Positions 7,305 to 16,649 of a stretch of 62,670 nucleotides of DNA are shown here, piece by piece. The notes below the pieces were generated by a model, which saw only the letters and a program-made list of their open reading frames with translations, was not told the DNA's origin and did not search any database. Location: the NCBI GenBank assembly GCA_009775355.1, contig VSPN01000009.1:1-62670 (forward strand), written 5' to 3'. Origin of the DNA: Muribaculaceae bacterium. Lineage in GTDB: Bacteria > Bacteroidota > Bacteroidia > Bacteroidales > Muribaculaceae. The translations under genes and the position numbers were made by a program. Position 1 is the first letter of the stretch. Every line of letters starts with the position of its first letter.

Positions 7305-9176
7305 TCATTCGTTGGGGATCTCCTTGAGTTCATCCATGTCGATGAGATCGTTATACTGATACTCGCGCGAAGGGATTCTGAAACGCCAGCCGTTGCAGTA
7401 TTTGGGCGACTGTACTTTCGCAACTTCAGCTGCGGTCATGCCGGCCTGTTCGTCGGGCACACAGTTGCCGGATGTAGGATCGTTGGCCACCCAGATGCGG
7501 CGAACGCGCGGCTCATTCCAACGCTTGAGATCGAGGAATGCGAATCCCTCACCCCAGAGTTCGATGCGACGGGAAACCTTGATTTCATTCAGAAGAGCTG
7601 AACCTGACGCAGAGCTTGTATAACCGGGAATTCGTTTCGACTGCACCTCGTTGAGAGCTGCGAGAGCGGCACCGGTGTTACCAAGCATATACTGAGCCTC
7701 AGCCTCTGTCAGAGCCATCTCGGAGGCACGCATCCACGGCATTGCCATGTTGCCGTAGGGAGCGTAAGACCAGAATTTGTTCTGAACGCCGAAAGGAGTT
7801 GCAAGAACCATTGCATAGATGTTGTTGCCATTTGCATCACGACCGAGACGCACAGCCTTCTTGGTGTCCTTGCCTGAGTAGTCAAGGATGTATGAATTAT
7901 AGAGGTTGTCTTCGTTGGCGATGTCGGCAGCACTTCCAGTATACACATTCTCACGATAATTGTTGAGCCACCATCCGAGAGCATTGATCATGCCCAGACC
8001 CTGAGGATCTTTTCCTGTGCGGTCATAGACATTTGTAGCCGCCATGTTAAGAATATTGTTCTGGTCAACCATAGCAGGATTCCAGAAATCTTTTTCTGTC
8101 AGACCGGCGGGGTTGAATGCTCTGGGAACATCGGCAAGCTTATCGGGAGTCCAGAAGAACTGGAGACGAAGGTCATTGGCAGACACCGACTTGGCTTCAT
8201 TATAGAGGTCGATATTGATGGCGCCAGCGCCGATCTGCCAGTTGTTGACATACGCACCGTTACATGCATAGTGCGCACCCCATGACCAGTAATAGGTTGT
8301 TGTTTCAGTGGGATTCATGCTCCATATGATCTCGCTGTTGTCAGTAAAGAAACCGGCAAACAGATCGTTCGCCTCCATGATGGAGTAACCCTGACGGGCA
8401 GCTTTTGCCTTGTCGGCGGCAGTCTGCCAGTCATGCTTGATGAGAGCCGCACGTGCCCAGATGCCGTTTGCCACACTCTTGTTCGCCTCATACTTTGCAT
8501 CACGGTCCGAACCGCTGGCGTCGTAGAGGAGACAAGCTTCCTCAAGGTCATTGTAGATAAGATCGAGCACTTCGTTCATGGAGCGGAGAGGAGTCGGATC
8601 AACACCGGGTTCGGTGCGGATGACGATGCATTTGGCCTGGCCGTCGTCAGAATCCTCCCACCTGTTTCCGTAGTAACCGAGAAGGCGAGTATAGGCATGC
8701 GCACGCATTGTGTATGCCTCTGCCTTGTAGAGAAGCATATCACCCTCGAGACCATTATGATCATCTGAAGTAGCCTCGATGCTCTTGATGAGGTAGTTCG
8801 AAAGATTGATGAGGTTGTAGTAATACATCCAGGGGAGAATTGTCATGTATGAACCGGGGTCGTTCATGTATGACCATGTGCGAAGACCCGGCATGGCAGT
8901 CCACAATCCTGAATTGAAGTCCATACCGCCAGCTTCACCGCAGTTCATGTTGACATTCGCCTCACCGACGTTCTGGTTGACCTCGAGTTTGGCATACTGG
9001 ACGTTCATAGCCTCATAGATACCGCTGACAAGAGCTTTTGCAGCGGCGGGGTCCGACAACGTTGCCTCAGAAATATCTGTCTGCGGCTTGACATCGAGAT
9101 AGTCGCTCGAGCATGAAGCCAGCATCCCGGCTGCAGCCATTGCCGACATCGCGATATATAATGATCTTTTATTCAT
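7305..9176 (-). CDS. SusD/RagB-family nutrient-binding outer-membrane lipoprotein
   Basis: 623 residues. A lipoprotein signal with lipobox (LASC, Cys22) is followed by the SusD N-terminal signature (YLDVKPQTDISEATL) and TPR-like helices (~90-300). The C-terminal region has TEAEAQYMLGNTGAALAALN, RRIELWGEGFAFLDLKRW and the terminal RIPSREYQYN pattern typical of the family. SusD proteins form the lid of SusC transporters at the cell surface. It follows susC by 28 bases. No glycoside hydrolase lies next to the pair; the nearest enzyme is a C10 protease, so the cargo could be peptides, as in RagAB of Porphyromonas (inference). Confidence 0.95.
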   Translation of the reverse strand: MNKRSLYIAMSAMAAAGMLASCSSDYLDVKPQTDISEATLSDPAAAKALVSGIYEAMNVQYAKLEVNQNVGEANVNMNCGEAGGMDFNSGLWTAMPGLRTWSYMNDPGSYMTILPWMYYYNLINLSNYLIKSIEATSDDHNGLEGDMLLYKAEAYTMRAHAYTRLLGYYGNRWEDSDDGQAKCIVIRTEPGVDPTPLRSMNEVLDLIYNDLEEACLLYDASGSDRDAKYEANKSVANGIWARAALIKHDWQTAADKAKAARQGYSIMEANDLFAGFFTDNSEIIWSMNPTETTTYYWSWGAHYACNGAYVNNWQIGAGAINIDLYNEAKSVSANDLRLQFFWTPDKLADVPRAFNPAGLTEKDFWNPAMVDQNNILNMAATNVYDRTGKDPQGLGMINALGWWLNNYRENVYTGSAADIANEDNLYNSYILDYSGKDTKKAVRLGRDANGNNIYAMVLATPFGVQNKFWSYAPYGNMAMPWMRASEMALTEAEAQYMLGNTGAALAALNEVQSKRIPGYTSSASGSALLNEIKVSRRIELWGEGFAFLDLKRWNEPRVRRIWVANDPTSGNCVPDEQAGMTAAEVAKVQSPKYCNGWRFRIPSREYQYNDLIDMDELKEIPNE

Positions 9177-9204
9177 ATCTGATTATTTTGAAATTAGTTT
9201 GGAA

Positions 9205-12200
9205 TTAGAACTTCACATTGAGCTGGAACGTGTAAGTACGGGCCGGCTGATAATATGCGCCGCCTGAACCCACAGCGTTATCGATCGATGCCTGCGGGTT
9301 GAGACCCTTGCGGGCAGTTGCAATAAACGCATTCTCCATGAGGAATCCTACACTGATGTTCTGAAGCTTCATGGCGTTCACCCACTTCTGGGGAAGGTCA
9401 TAGTTGAGCGAGATATTCTTGAGCGTGAGGTAGCTTGCGCTGACAAGATACTGCGACGAGATTGCAGTGCTCATTGTGCTTGTCTGTGTGTTGAGCTGCG
9501 GAATACCGTTGGCGTCGATGCGGTTGGGGCTGTCGGCTGTCATGCCTTCGGGCACAGATGTCCAGCCTTTGAGAACATCCGTGTGGAGAGCGGAAGCCGA
9601 CTGCTGTCTGAAACCCATGAGCTGAGCATAGTTGGTATCGAAAGTCTTGCCCCCGAGGCTGTATGTGAAGAGGACACCGAGTTTGATGCCTTTCCAGGCC
9701 ACATTGGAGCCAAATGAACCATAAACCACGGGAAGCGCTGAACCGAGAAGCTTGCGGCCTGCGTAAGACGCGTTGTAAGTATAGTCCTTGCCGTTGATCT
9801 GGACATAAGAGCCTTCGTTCTTGGCAGCGTCAAGCTGTGACTTCCAGAGAGACTTGTTGTACTTGCGTGTTCCGCCGTCATAATATGTATAGAAGTCGGG
9901 AGAATCAGGATTCATCGCATAGAGAGCGCGTCCGTTCATCTGGTCGACACCAGCAAACTCAACCATATACTTCTCATAGATGCTTCTGCCCTCAAAGAGC
10001 GATGAACCGGGGAGGTCGCGTCTGTTGGGAAGTTTTTTGATCTTGTTCTTGATGAACGATGCATCAATATTGAAATCCCATGTAACATTCGCATTGCGGA
10101 TGATGTCGACACCGAACATAAGCTCGAAGCCATAGTTCTGCATCTCGCCGATATTGGTCAGAACCGAAGGATTGAAACCCGAGTTGTTGGTTGTACCGCC
10201 AGACCAGGGCTTAACAAGGCTATAGATAAGATCTGCGTTACGCTTGTCGAAGAAACCGATGTTGAAAGAGAAACGGTCGTTGAAGAGAGAACCTTCGAGA
10301 GCGACGTCGAGCGAGTTGGTAGACTCCCATTTCAGATCGGGAGCAGCCAGCTGGTCAAGCTGGAGAGCACCGGTAGACGACATCTGGAACAGAGTGAGAT
10401 AGTTGATATAGCTACAAGCCTGGTTGTTACCTACGGTACCATAAGCGGCACGGAGTTTGAGATAGTTGAGCCAACTGCTTGTGGGAGCCATAAAGTTCTC
10501 TTTCGAAATGATCCAGCTTGCGCCGACTGACCAGAATGTACCCCAGCGGTTGTCTTTGGCAAACTGAGAAGTGCCATCACGGTTGACAGACACCTCACCG
10601 AAATATTTCTGATCATAGTTATAGCGCGCACGACCGAGATAAGACTCTGTGGTGTAGCCTGTGATCTGCTCGATAAATGCGGTGATCTCATCGAAGTTGC
10701 TTACAGTGTAGTTGTAGTCGAGCTTCTGACCGGCAGCGCGATAGAACGCAAGCTGCGTCTGAGACTTGTAGTTCTCGTGGTTGAGCAGGACGTCAATATG
10801 GTGCAGGCCATACTCACGGCTCCAGTTCAGAGCCTGAGAGAAAGTGTAGTTGTAGTATCTGTCATATTCCTGATCAAGACCGCCGACACCTTTCTGCGAA
10901 CCCTCCTGATTGTTAGCATACTCATTGAAAGAGACACGTCCGCGATACATGCCACCACGTACAGTAGCCTCGAATCCGTAGGGAAGCACAGCGGTTCCGT
11001 AGATGCTTGCGTCTACATTGAGGTTGGTAGTCTGACGTTTGTTGAGATATGTACCCTGCACAAGGTTGCCACCGGCGTTCATGCCGGTACTGCTGTAAAC
11101 ATCACTGCCGTCTGCGGCCTTCTCGATCGAGCCGTCTGCCTCATGAGCATAGATCGGACGGATCGGAGCGTAGAACATGGTCTGGAACGGGTTGATTGCC
11201 GAGTTGAGGCTTGTAGCGGACACATTGGCTGTCGAACCCTTTGAATAAGAGGCGGCCAGATTCACACCAGTCTTGAAATAGCTGACGGGGCGGAAATTGG
11301 CTGCGAGACGGCCGGTGAAGCGCTTGAAGTCTGTTTCAATCACGTAACCGCTCTGATCAAGATAACCGGCAGAAGCGAATACGTCGAACTTTTCAGTAGA
11401 ACCGGAGGCATTGATATTGTATTCCTGACGGAAACCAGTGCGAGTTACAGCATCCCACCAGTCAAGGTCATTGTAACCGGGGAGGATCGACACACCCGGT
11501 GCGATTCTGCCTGCCTCATCGAAAATTGCGTGAGAGTCGACAGGAATCCACGAACCGTCCTCACCGCGCATACCATAGATATTGGTATTAAGCATATAGG
11601 GAGTCGACATGATGGAGTTTCTGTGAGTCGCGATAGCATCGGCATAAGACACACCGTCAGTATAGACAGTACCGTTGGCGAAGCCCATCAGAGACGCTTC
11701 CATCCATGCATCGGCACCGAGACGGTCATAAAGGGGAAGGGCGAGACCATATGCACCCCAGCTCATCTGCAGGTTTACATCTGCACGGCCCTGACCTTTT
11801 GCCCGTTTGGTGGTAATGAGGACAACACCGTTGGCACCGCGGCTACCGTAGAGTGCGCAGGAAGCGGCATCCTTGAGCACAGACATTGACTCAACGTCTG
11901 CGGGATTGATATCGGCGATATCACCGTTATAGATCATGCCGTCGACCACATAAAGAGGCTCCTGTGCGTTCCTGTTGAACGAGTTGAAACCACGGATACG
12001 GATCTGGGGAGAAGAACCGGGATAACCGGTCGAACTGTTCACACTCACACCTGGAGCGCTACCCTCGAGAGCATTCATGACGTTGGTCACGGGACGATCC
12101 TCGATTTCCTTGGCGCCGACAACGGCGACAGAACCGGTCAGAGACTCCTTGTTGGCTGTACCGTAAGCCACAACCACCACATCGTCAAGATTGGTCGAAG

Positions 12201-12486
12201 TTGAAGCGAGGCGCACTATCATTTTGTCGTGAAGGGCGACTGTCTGCTCCTTGTAACCTATGTAGGATACCTTGACAGACTTCACACTTGCCGGAACGCT
12301 GATGGTAAAGTTACCGTCGACATCGGTGGCTGCACCCTGGCCTCCGCCGATCGGCATGACTGTTGCGCCGATCAATGGCTCATTGTTGGCCGCATCGACA
12401 ACTGTGCCGCTATATGTCCGGTTCTGGGCCATAAGACTCCAGCTGACCGCACAAAGCGTCATCAAGATTAAAAAGAGTTTTCTCAT
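9205..12486 (-). CDS. SusC/RagA-family TonB-linked outer-membrane transporter
   Basis: 1093 residues. A signal peptide ends at LMAQ. It is followed by the carboxypeptidase-regulatory-like domain (~22-100; SGTVVDAANNEPLIGATV and VSYIGYKEQTV), a TonB-box-like segment (DDVVVVAYG), the plug domain (LEGSAPGVSV, RIRGFNSF, PLYVVDG, DVESMSVLKDAASCALYGSR) and a 22-strand barrel ending in the aromatic TFQLNVKF. It imports large substrates across the outer membrane using TonB energy, together with the SusD encoded directly downstream. No HTCS regulator, anti-sigma factor or hybrid sensor is adjacent. Length and domain order are standard for the family. Confidence 0.96.
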   Translation of the reverse strand: MRKLFLILMTLCAVSWSLMAQNRTYSGTVVDAANNEPLIGATVMPIGGGQGAATDVDGNFTISVPASVKSVKVSYIGYKEQTVALHDKMIVRLASTSTNLDDVVVVAYGTANKESLTGSVAVVGAKEIEDRPVTNVMNALEGSAPGVSVNSSTGYPGSSPQIRIRGFNSFNRNAQEPLYVVDGMIYNGDIADINPADVESMSVLKDAASCALYGSRGANGVVLITTKRAKGQGRADVNLQMSWGAYGLALPLYDRLGADAWMEASLMGFANGTVYTDGVSYADAIATHRNSIMSTPYMLNTNIYGMRGEDGSWIPVDSHAIFDEAGRIAPGVSILPGYNDLDWWDAVTRTGFRQEYNINASGSTEKFDVFASAGYLDQSGYVIETDFKRFTGRLAANFRPVSYFKTGVNLAASYSKGSTANVSATSLNSAINPFQTMFYAPIRPIYAHEADGSIEKAADGSDVYSSTGMNAGGNLVQGTYLNKRQTTNLNVDASIYGTAVLPYGFEATVRGGMYRGRVSFNEYANNQEGSQKGVGGLDQEYDRYYNYTFSQALNWSREYGLHHIDVLLNHENYKSQTQLAFYRAAGQKLDYNYTVSNFDEITAFIEQITGYTTESYLGRARYNYDQKYFGEVSVNRDGTSQFAKDNRWGTFWSVGASWIISKENFMAPTSSWLNYLKLRAAYGTVGNNQACSYINYLTLFQMSSTGALQLDQLAAPDLKWESTNSLDVALEGSLFNDRFSFNIGFFDKRNADLIYSLVKPWSGGTTNNSGFNPSVLTNIGEMQNYGFELMFGVDIIRNANVTWDFNIDASFIKNKIKKLPNRRDLPGSSLFEGRSIYEKYMVEFAGVDQMNGRALYAMNPDSPDFYTYYDGGTRKYNKSLWKSQLDAAKNEGSYVQINGKDYTYNASYAGRKLLGSALPVVYGSFGSNVAWKGIKLGVLFTYSLGGKTFDTNYAQLMGFRQQSASALHTDVLKGWTSVPEGMTADSPNRIDANGIPQLNTQTSTMSTAISSQYLVSASYLTLKNISLNYDLPQKWVNAMKLQNISVGFLMENAFIATARKGLNPQASIDNAVGSGGAYYQPARTYTFQLNVKF

Positions 12487-12641
12487 ACCTTAATTAGTTA
12501 GTTAAGTTTTAAAATGTATTCTATGTCTCATTTGATTCAACCTCGGAAATATCTGTAGTCCGCCTTGTTCAGTCCTGTCAGCACCGTCTGACGCATCCTA
12601 TTCCGAAATGTTAAAAAGTCTACAGATTTCTTTAGTAATCG

Positions 12642-12673
12642 CAAATTTAAAATTTTATAACAAATAATCCAAA
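12642..12673 (-). promoter_or_regulatory. Bacteroidota promoter for susCD operon
   Basis: Minus-strand TAAATTTG (12642-12649) with TTTG (12670-12673) exactly 20 bases upstream fits the consensus. It leaves a leader of about 150 bases before susC. The 345-base gap 12487-12831 contains this promoter and the gldN terminator, and no gene that I can see. Confidence 0.65.
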
Positions 12674-12771
12674 TTTTCAAGAACTTTTTAACTAATTAAT
12701 TTGTCCTGCAAAAATGCACATTTAAGCCTAAGGTGAGCAAACTTTGCAATTTTTGGTTAAAATATGAAAAG

Positions 12772-12802
12772 AAAAAACCATTCCGACGTATCAGAATGGT
12801 TT
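12772..12802 (-). terminator. Rho-independent terminator after gldN
   Basis: A 9-bp stem (12775-12783 with 12794-12802) followed on the minus strand by T-rich sequence. It lies 30 bases after the gldN stop and ends the type IX secretion operon. Confidence 0.8.
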
Positions 12803-12831
12803 TCCTTTATATCAAAATGTCTGAAAGACGA

Positions 12832-13965
12832 TCATTTTTTTCTGCGTCTAACTGATTTCGCAGCGCTTGAATTCGGCGCGTTGCTACCTGATCCTCCGGA
12901 AGATACCTTCGGTTTCCTGGCCGCGCGCTTGCGTGTGGATTTGCGTGATCTCGCTTTTTTTGTCTCAGTGACTGATTTGGCGTCAACAACCGTACGGTCC
13001 GGAATCGTATCTCCGGCCGCGAGAGCGGCGGCTATCGCTTCCTCACGCTCCTTCTGCGCGAGGTATTCCTCGCGTGTCGGCACCCACATGTCCTTGCCGT
13101 AGCTGCGGAGCCGGTTGTCGATGCTGTCTTGCGCGCGTGACAGATCGTCGGGATCGGGATACATCTGCATCATCGAAAGATTGCGCAGGTTGCGTGTCTT
13201 GTAGATCTCGCCGTCATACATACCGAGGTTGAAGTAGTCGTCGATCGAATACTGCGGCAGGTTGTTGTCGTCAGAAAGGAATACGTATTGCGAAGCAAGA
13301 TGGGGGCGCAACTGGTCATAGCGTACCCAGAACATCGGATATTTCGACTCGCCGCCGAAGTCGCTCGCGCGGTTAAGCACCGGGCATATGGCCTCGACGC
13401 GTGTCTTCATGCGGTTGGAGCGGCGGTCGAACTCCCACTTCTCGATTATGTAGTAGTTGAGAACCTGCCCTGTGGGAACATCGGCCTCTTCGATGACGAA
13501 TTTCGGATTGCGCTCGGTCGATCCCCTGCCGGTGGTATAGTATATGCCGAAGCGGTCGAGCATGTCGGCCACATTGACCTTATACTGGTCGGAGAAGATC
13601 TCGCGTCCGTCAAGATACTCGTAAGCCGGGACAGAACCGTCGACCACAAGGTCGAGTATCAGGCGGAAGAGATTCTTCTGCCCGTCGATGATATCTTCCG
13701 GATAATAAAGCGGCGTGTTCTCCGGCTTGGACAGATCGAGCTGACGGTAAATCTCACGCATGTATGCGAGGTCGGCGTCGTGCGGCTCGCGAGTGGTGAA
13801 GAATCCCTGCATCCGGTCGGTGACGGCACCGGCCTTGTTTTCGGTATTCTTCTTGTCTCGGCCCGACCGCTTGCGCACACCGCCAGCGTTCTCGACCTGA
13901 GCCACGCCGGCAACGGCAAATGCCGCAGCGGCTGTGAAAAGGAGTATTTTGCGATATATTTTCAT
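12832..13965 (-). CDS. gldN: Type IX secretion system ring protein GldN/PorN
   Basis: 377 residues with a signal peptide (cleavage near AGVAQ). The GldN/PorN core (~50-300) includes MREIYRQLDL, ENTPLYYPEDI, FRLILDLVVDGSVPAYEYLDGREIF and FGIYYTTGRG segments. GldN is periplasmic and forms a ring with the lipoprotein GldK, linking the GldLM motor to the outer-membrane translocon. It is last in the gldKLMN order, 30 bases after gldM. The final ~60 residues form a Lys/Arg/Ser-rich low-complexity tail (RSRKSTRKRAARKPK ... RRRKK), which is longer and more basic than I expect for the family. Confidence 0.93.
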   Translation of the reverse strand: MKIYRKILLFTAAAAFAVAGVAQVENAGGVRKRSGRDKKNTENKAGAVTDRMQGFFTTREPHDADLAYMREIYRQLDLSKPENTPLYYPEDIIDGQKNLFRLILDLVVDGSVPAYEYLDGREIFSDQYKVNVADMLDRFGIYYTTGRGSTERNPKFVIEEADVPTGQVLNYYIIEKWEFDRRSNRMKTRVEAICPVLNRASDFGGESKYPMFWVRYDQLRPHLASQYVFLSDDNNLPQYSIDDYFNLGMYDGEIYKTRNLRNLSMMQMYPDPDDLSRAQDSIDNRLRSYGKDMWVPTREEYLAQKEREEAIAAALAAGDTIPDRTVVDAKSVTETKKARSRKSTRKRAARKPKVSSGGSGSNAPNSSAAKSVRRRKK

Positions 13966-13995
13966 AACTTCTCTGGAAACGGGCTTTGAGTCTGA

Positions 13996-15573
13996 TTAAT
14001 TTAGTTTCACCTGCATGGGCGGTATGTCGCGGGTTATGCCGTCGGGACCTTTTGCCTTGACATCGGATATAAAGAACGTCTTTCCTGCCTTCAGTCGCTT
14101 GAACTGCTCTTTCTGACGGGCCGAGAAGCGGCTGCCGTCGGAAACTTCGGGTATGGCGTTGCCCATCTGGTCGTAGAACACAGTCGAGAACGACACGACC
14201 GAGTATGTGACATTGAGAATGTCGTCGTCGATCGCGGCTCCGAGTCCATCGGCACTCATCAGCGTGGCTTTCGATATGCTTCTCGGCGAACCCTTGTAAT
14301 GCACGGTATTGCCGGAACCATCCTTTACAGGCAGATATACTGTCGGGTCAGGCAGCTTGCGGACACGGAAAGTCATCGAGCCGACATTCATGGATCGTCC
14401 GTCCATCTGCGCGGAGACAGAAATCACCGCTTCAGAACCGACCTGACCCGGACGCGCCACCCACAGATCACCGTTGCGCGTGAGCGAGCCGTTGGTCATA
14501 GTGGCCGAGACGGCATTCATAGGCACCCCAGGTACGGAGATGCTTATCGGATTCTCGATCCCGGCGTAGAGCACGTTCATCATCGTCGGCGAGATGGTGG
14601 CCATCGGTTCAATGACGGTATAGGAAGACTTGAAAGGGCGCTTGTCGACCGATCCGTCACCGCGTGCCACCTCGATATATCCGGAATAATCATGAGTCCC
14701 GACCGAACCGGGGACGAATTCATAGAGTCCGTCGGGATTGTTCAGTCGCGAACCGTTGACATATACGACAGGACGCTGCGTGGTGTCAATGGCTGCCAAC
14801 ACGATATTGGCAGAGTATTTTCCACCTCGGATTATCATATTGGAATTCGGGATGACGTATGCGTTAAGCTCGTTGACACGCACGTCGCCGATATCGACAT
14901 TTGTTATCAGACTCGACAGAGCCTCCGACTCGGCCTGGCGGATGTCGTTCTGGAGCTTTGTAAGCAAAGTGACAGCCGCGACAGCCGGCATATTCTCAAA
15001 CATCTTCTGCTCCCACACGACCGGGCCGACCTCGCCAGGACGGTTGACCACCTTAGTCGAGAGCATCTCGGCAACAGAGACTTTCTTAGCGGAATCAGCC
15101 ACAAGTCCTGTGACATAATCGCGGAACGCCTCCAAGTCGCCTCGCAGAGCGCGTCCCCGCGCAGTGGCGGGACTGAGCATCGTGACCGATGCCGCCTCAA
15201 GATCGTCGTTATTCTTTATATCATGGTAGTCGCCATCCTTGCCGTCGGCGGCGACAGCTATGGCAGTCTTGAGATCCTCGATCCTGTTGTAGAGGGCTTC
15301 GGAGCGCTTGCGCAACTCGACGCCCCGGTCATACCACACTCCGGCTTTCTCCGGATTGCGTCCGTAAATATCCTCAAGATAGCGGAACTGCACTTCATTG
15401 CGGGCCGACATGTTGAGATTGGTGCGGTGTATACCGTCCTGCACCTGACTGAAACCGTTGAGCACATCGCTCGACACGTTGAGCGCGAGCATCGCCGTGA
15501 GGACGATATACATAAGGTTGATCATCCTCTGTCGCGGCGACATGCGCGCCACATTATTACCACCTCCGGCCAT
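13996..15573 (-). CDS. gldM: Type IX secretion/gliding motor protein GldM/PorM
   Basis: 525 residues starting MAGGGNNVARMSPRQRMINLMYIVLTAMLALNVS in character. It has a short cytoplasmic N-terminus and a single transmembrane helix (~18-40), then a long periplasmic part with a helical domain (~45-220) and beta domains to the end. GldM pairs with GldL to convert the proton-motive force into rotation and reaches across the periplasm to the GldKN ring. Order and spacing (41 bases after gldL, 30 before gldN) match the conserved operon. Confidence 0.96.
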   Translation of the reverse strand: MAGGGNNVARMSPRQRMINLMYIVLTAMLALNVSSDVLNGFSQVQDGIHRTNLNMSARNEVQFRYLEDIYGRNPEKAGVWYDRGVELRKRSEALYNRIEDLKTAIAVAADGKDGDYHDIKNNDDLEAASVTMLSPATARGRALRGDLEAFRDYVTGLVADSAKKVSVAEMLSTKVVNRPGEVGPVVWEQKMFENMPAVAAVTLLTKLQNDIRQAESEALSSLITNVDIGDVRVNELNAYVIPNSNMIIRGGKYSANIVLAAIDTTQRPVVYVNGSRLNNPDGLYEFVPGSVGTHDYSGYIEVARGDGSVDKRPFKSSYTVIEPMATISPTMMNVLYAGIENPISISVPGVPMNAVSATMTNGSLTRNGDLWVARPGQVGSEAVISVSAQMDGRSMNVGSMTFRVRKLPDPTVYLPVKDGSGNTVHYKGSPRSISKATLMSADGLGAAIDDDILNVTYSVVSFSTVFYDQMGNAIPEVSDGSRFSARQKEQFKRLKAGKTFFISDVKAKGPDGITRDIPPMQVKLN

Positions 15574-15614
15574 TGTCTGTGAATTGTCTTGTTAGGTTAT
15601 CGGACCGGGAGCGG

Positions 15615-16571
15615 TCATGAATTCTGGTTATTGATCGACTCGTCGAAAGGATTGACCTGCGCCGCGCCGGCCACGCCTCCCATCATCGGGTTTGCCATGT
15701 TGATGGTCATGGCGGTGATCATCTTCTCGTATACGGAATTGAGCTGCTTCATGTAGCGGGCCATCTTCTCAGTCTCCTCGCAATAGCGAGAGGACTCGTT
15801 GGCAGCCTTGTCATACATGTCGCGGATATCCTTGAGGCCACGGTTGACCCTGTCGATCGACTCGAGTTGCGAGCTTATGCTCTTGAGCTGAATCTCATAG
15901 ATTGTGTTGAGACCAGCGATGTTTCGGTTTAGATTCTCCATCTGCGCCACATAACCCTGCGAATTGGCCGACACGGTCTCGGAGTTCTCGGTTATGGCCT
16001 GATAGGAACCGAGCAGCGTCCGGGTGACGTCGTTGAGAGCCTCTGTTGTCTCGTTGAGACGTCCCATCTGCTCGGCTATGCCCTGCATCTGCTGCAGATA
16101 GTCGCGCGAGGCGTCGGCAAGATCCGTGGCCGCCTCAAGCTGTGAAGCGGGATCAATGACTCCGGCAGGGCCTGCCATGCCGGCAGCCACAGCCACCCCG
16201 GTCTGGCCGTCTGCAAAACCTTCGGGGATACTGTCGGCAGCCGCGGGCATGCCGTTGACAACCACGCCTCCCCCGCCGCCGGTGAAATCGGGGCGATCCT
16301 CAGGATTCTTCGAATCAAGCACGGGGAATACATCCTCCCACGCGTACTCCTTGGGCGGACGGTCGAATGCAGTCAGGATAAACATGGCGATCTCGGTGCC
16401 CATGCCGATGCAAAGCAGTGTACTTCCGCCGGGGAGGTGAAGGATCTTGAAGAGTGCGCCCCAGATCACTATAGCCGCACCGATGGAATATGCGAAATTG
16501 AAGAAACGCTGTCCCTTCTCGCCGTGGAGGAAGCGTTCGATGCCGTTGGCGTATTTACGAATCTTTACCAT
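15615..16571 (-). CDS. gldL: Type IX secretion/gliding motor protein GldL/PorL
   Basis: 318 residues. Two transmembrane helices lie near residues 22-45 and 50-70 (FFNFAYSIGAAIVIWGALFK and LLCIGMGTEIAMFIL). The second carries the membrane Glu of the family (MGTEIAMFI), thought to take part in proton flow. The cytoplasmic remainder is predicted coiled coil rich in Gln/Glu (~130-290). It forms the inner-membrane stator-like motor with GldM. It lies 78 bases after gldK. Confidence 0.96.
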   Translation of the reverse strand: MVKIRKYANGIERFLHGEKGQRFFNFAYSIGAAIVIWGALFKILHLPGGSTLLCIGMGTEIAMFILTAFDRPPKEYAWEDVFPVLDSKNPEDRPDFTGGGGGVVVNGMPAAADSIPEGFADGQTGVAVAAGMAGPAGVIDPASQLEAATDLADASRDYLQQMQGIAEQMGRLNETTEALNDVTRTLLGSYQAITENSETVSANSQGYVAQMENLNRNIAGLNTIYEIQLKSISSQLESIDRVNRGLKDIRDMYDKAANESSRYCEETEKMARYMKQLNSVYEKMITAMTINMANPMMGGVAGAAQVNPFDESINNQNS

Positions 16572-16649
16572 GAGAGGTTGTCTGTGTTTATGCGGGAGCG
16601 CGGAAGCATGAGGCGCATCCGGCTGTCCGATGTTTCTGAAAGAGAGATG

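Noticed and set aside
14299..15582. 427-codon open frame on the plus strand opposite gldM
   Set aside because: It lies wholly antisense to a confident gldM and encodes an Arg/His-rich sequence without homology; long shadow frames are expected at this base composition.
16572..16649. Internal promoter or separate gene between gldK and gldL
   Set aside because: The 78 bases show no promoter consensus and no open frame with homology.
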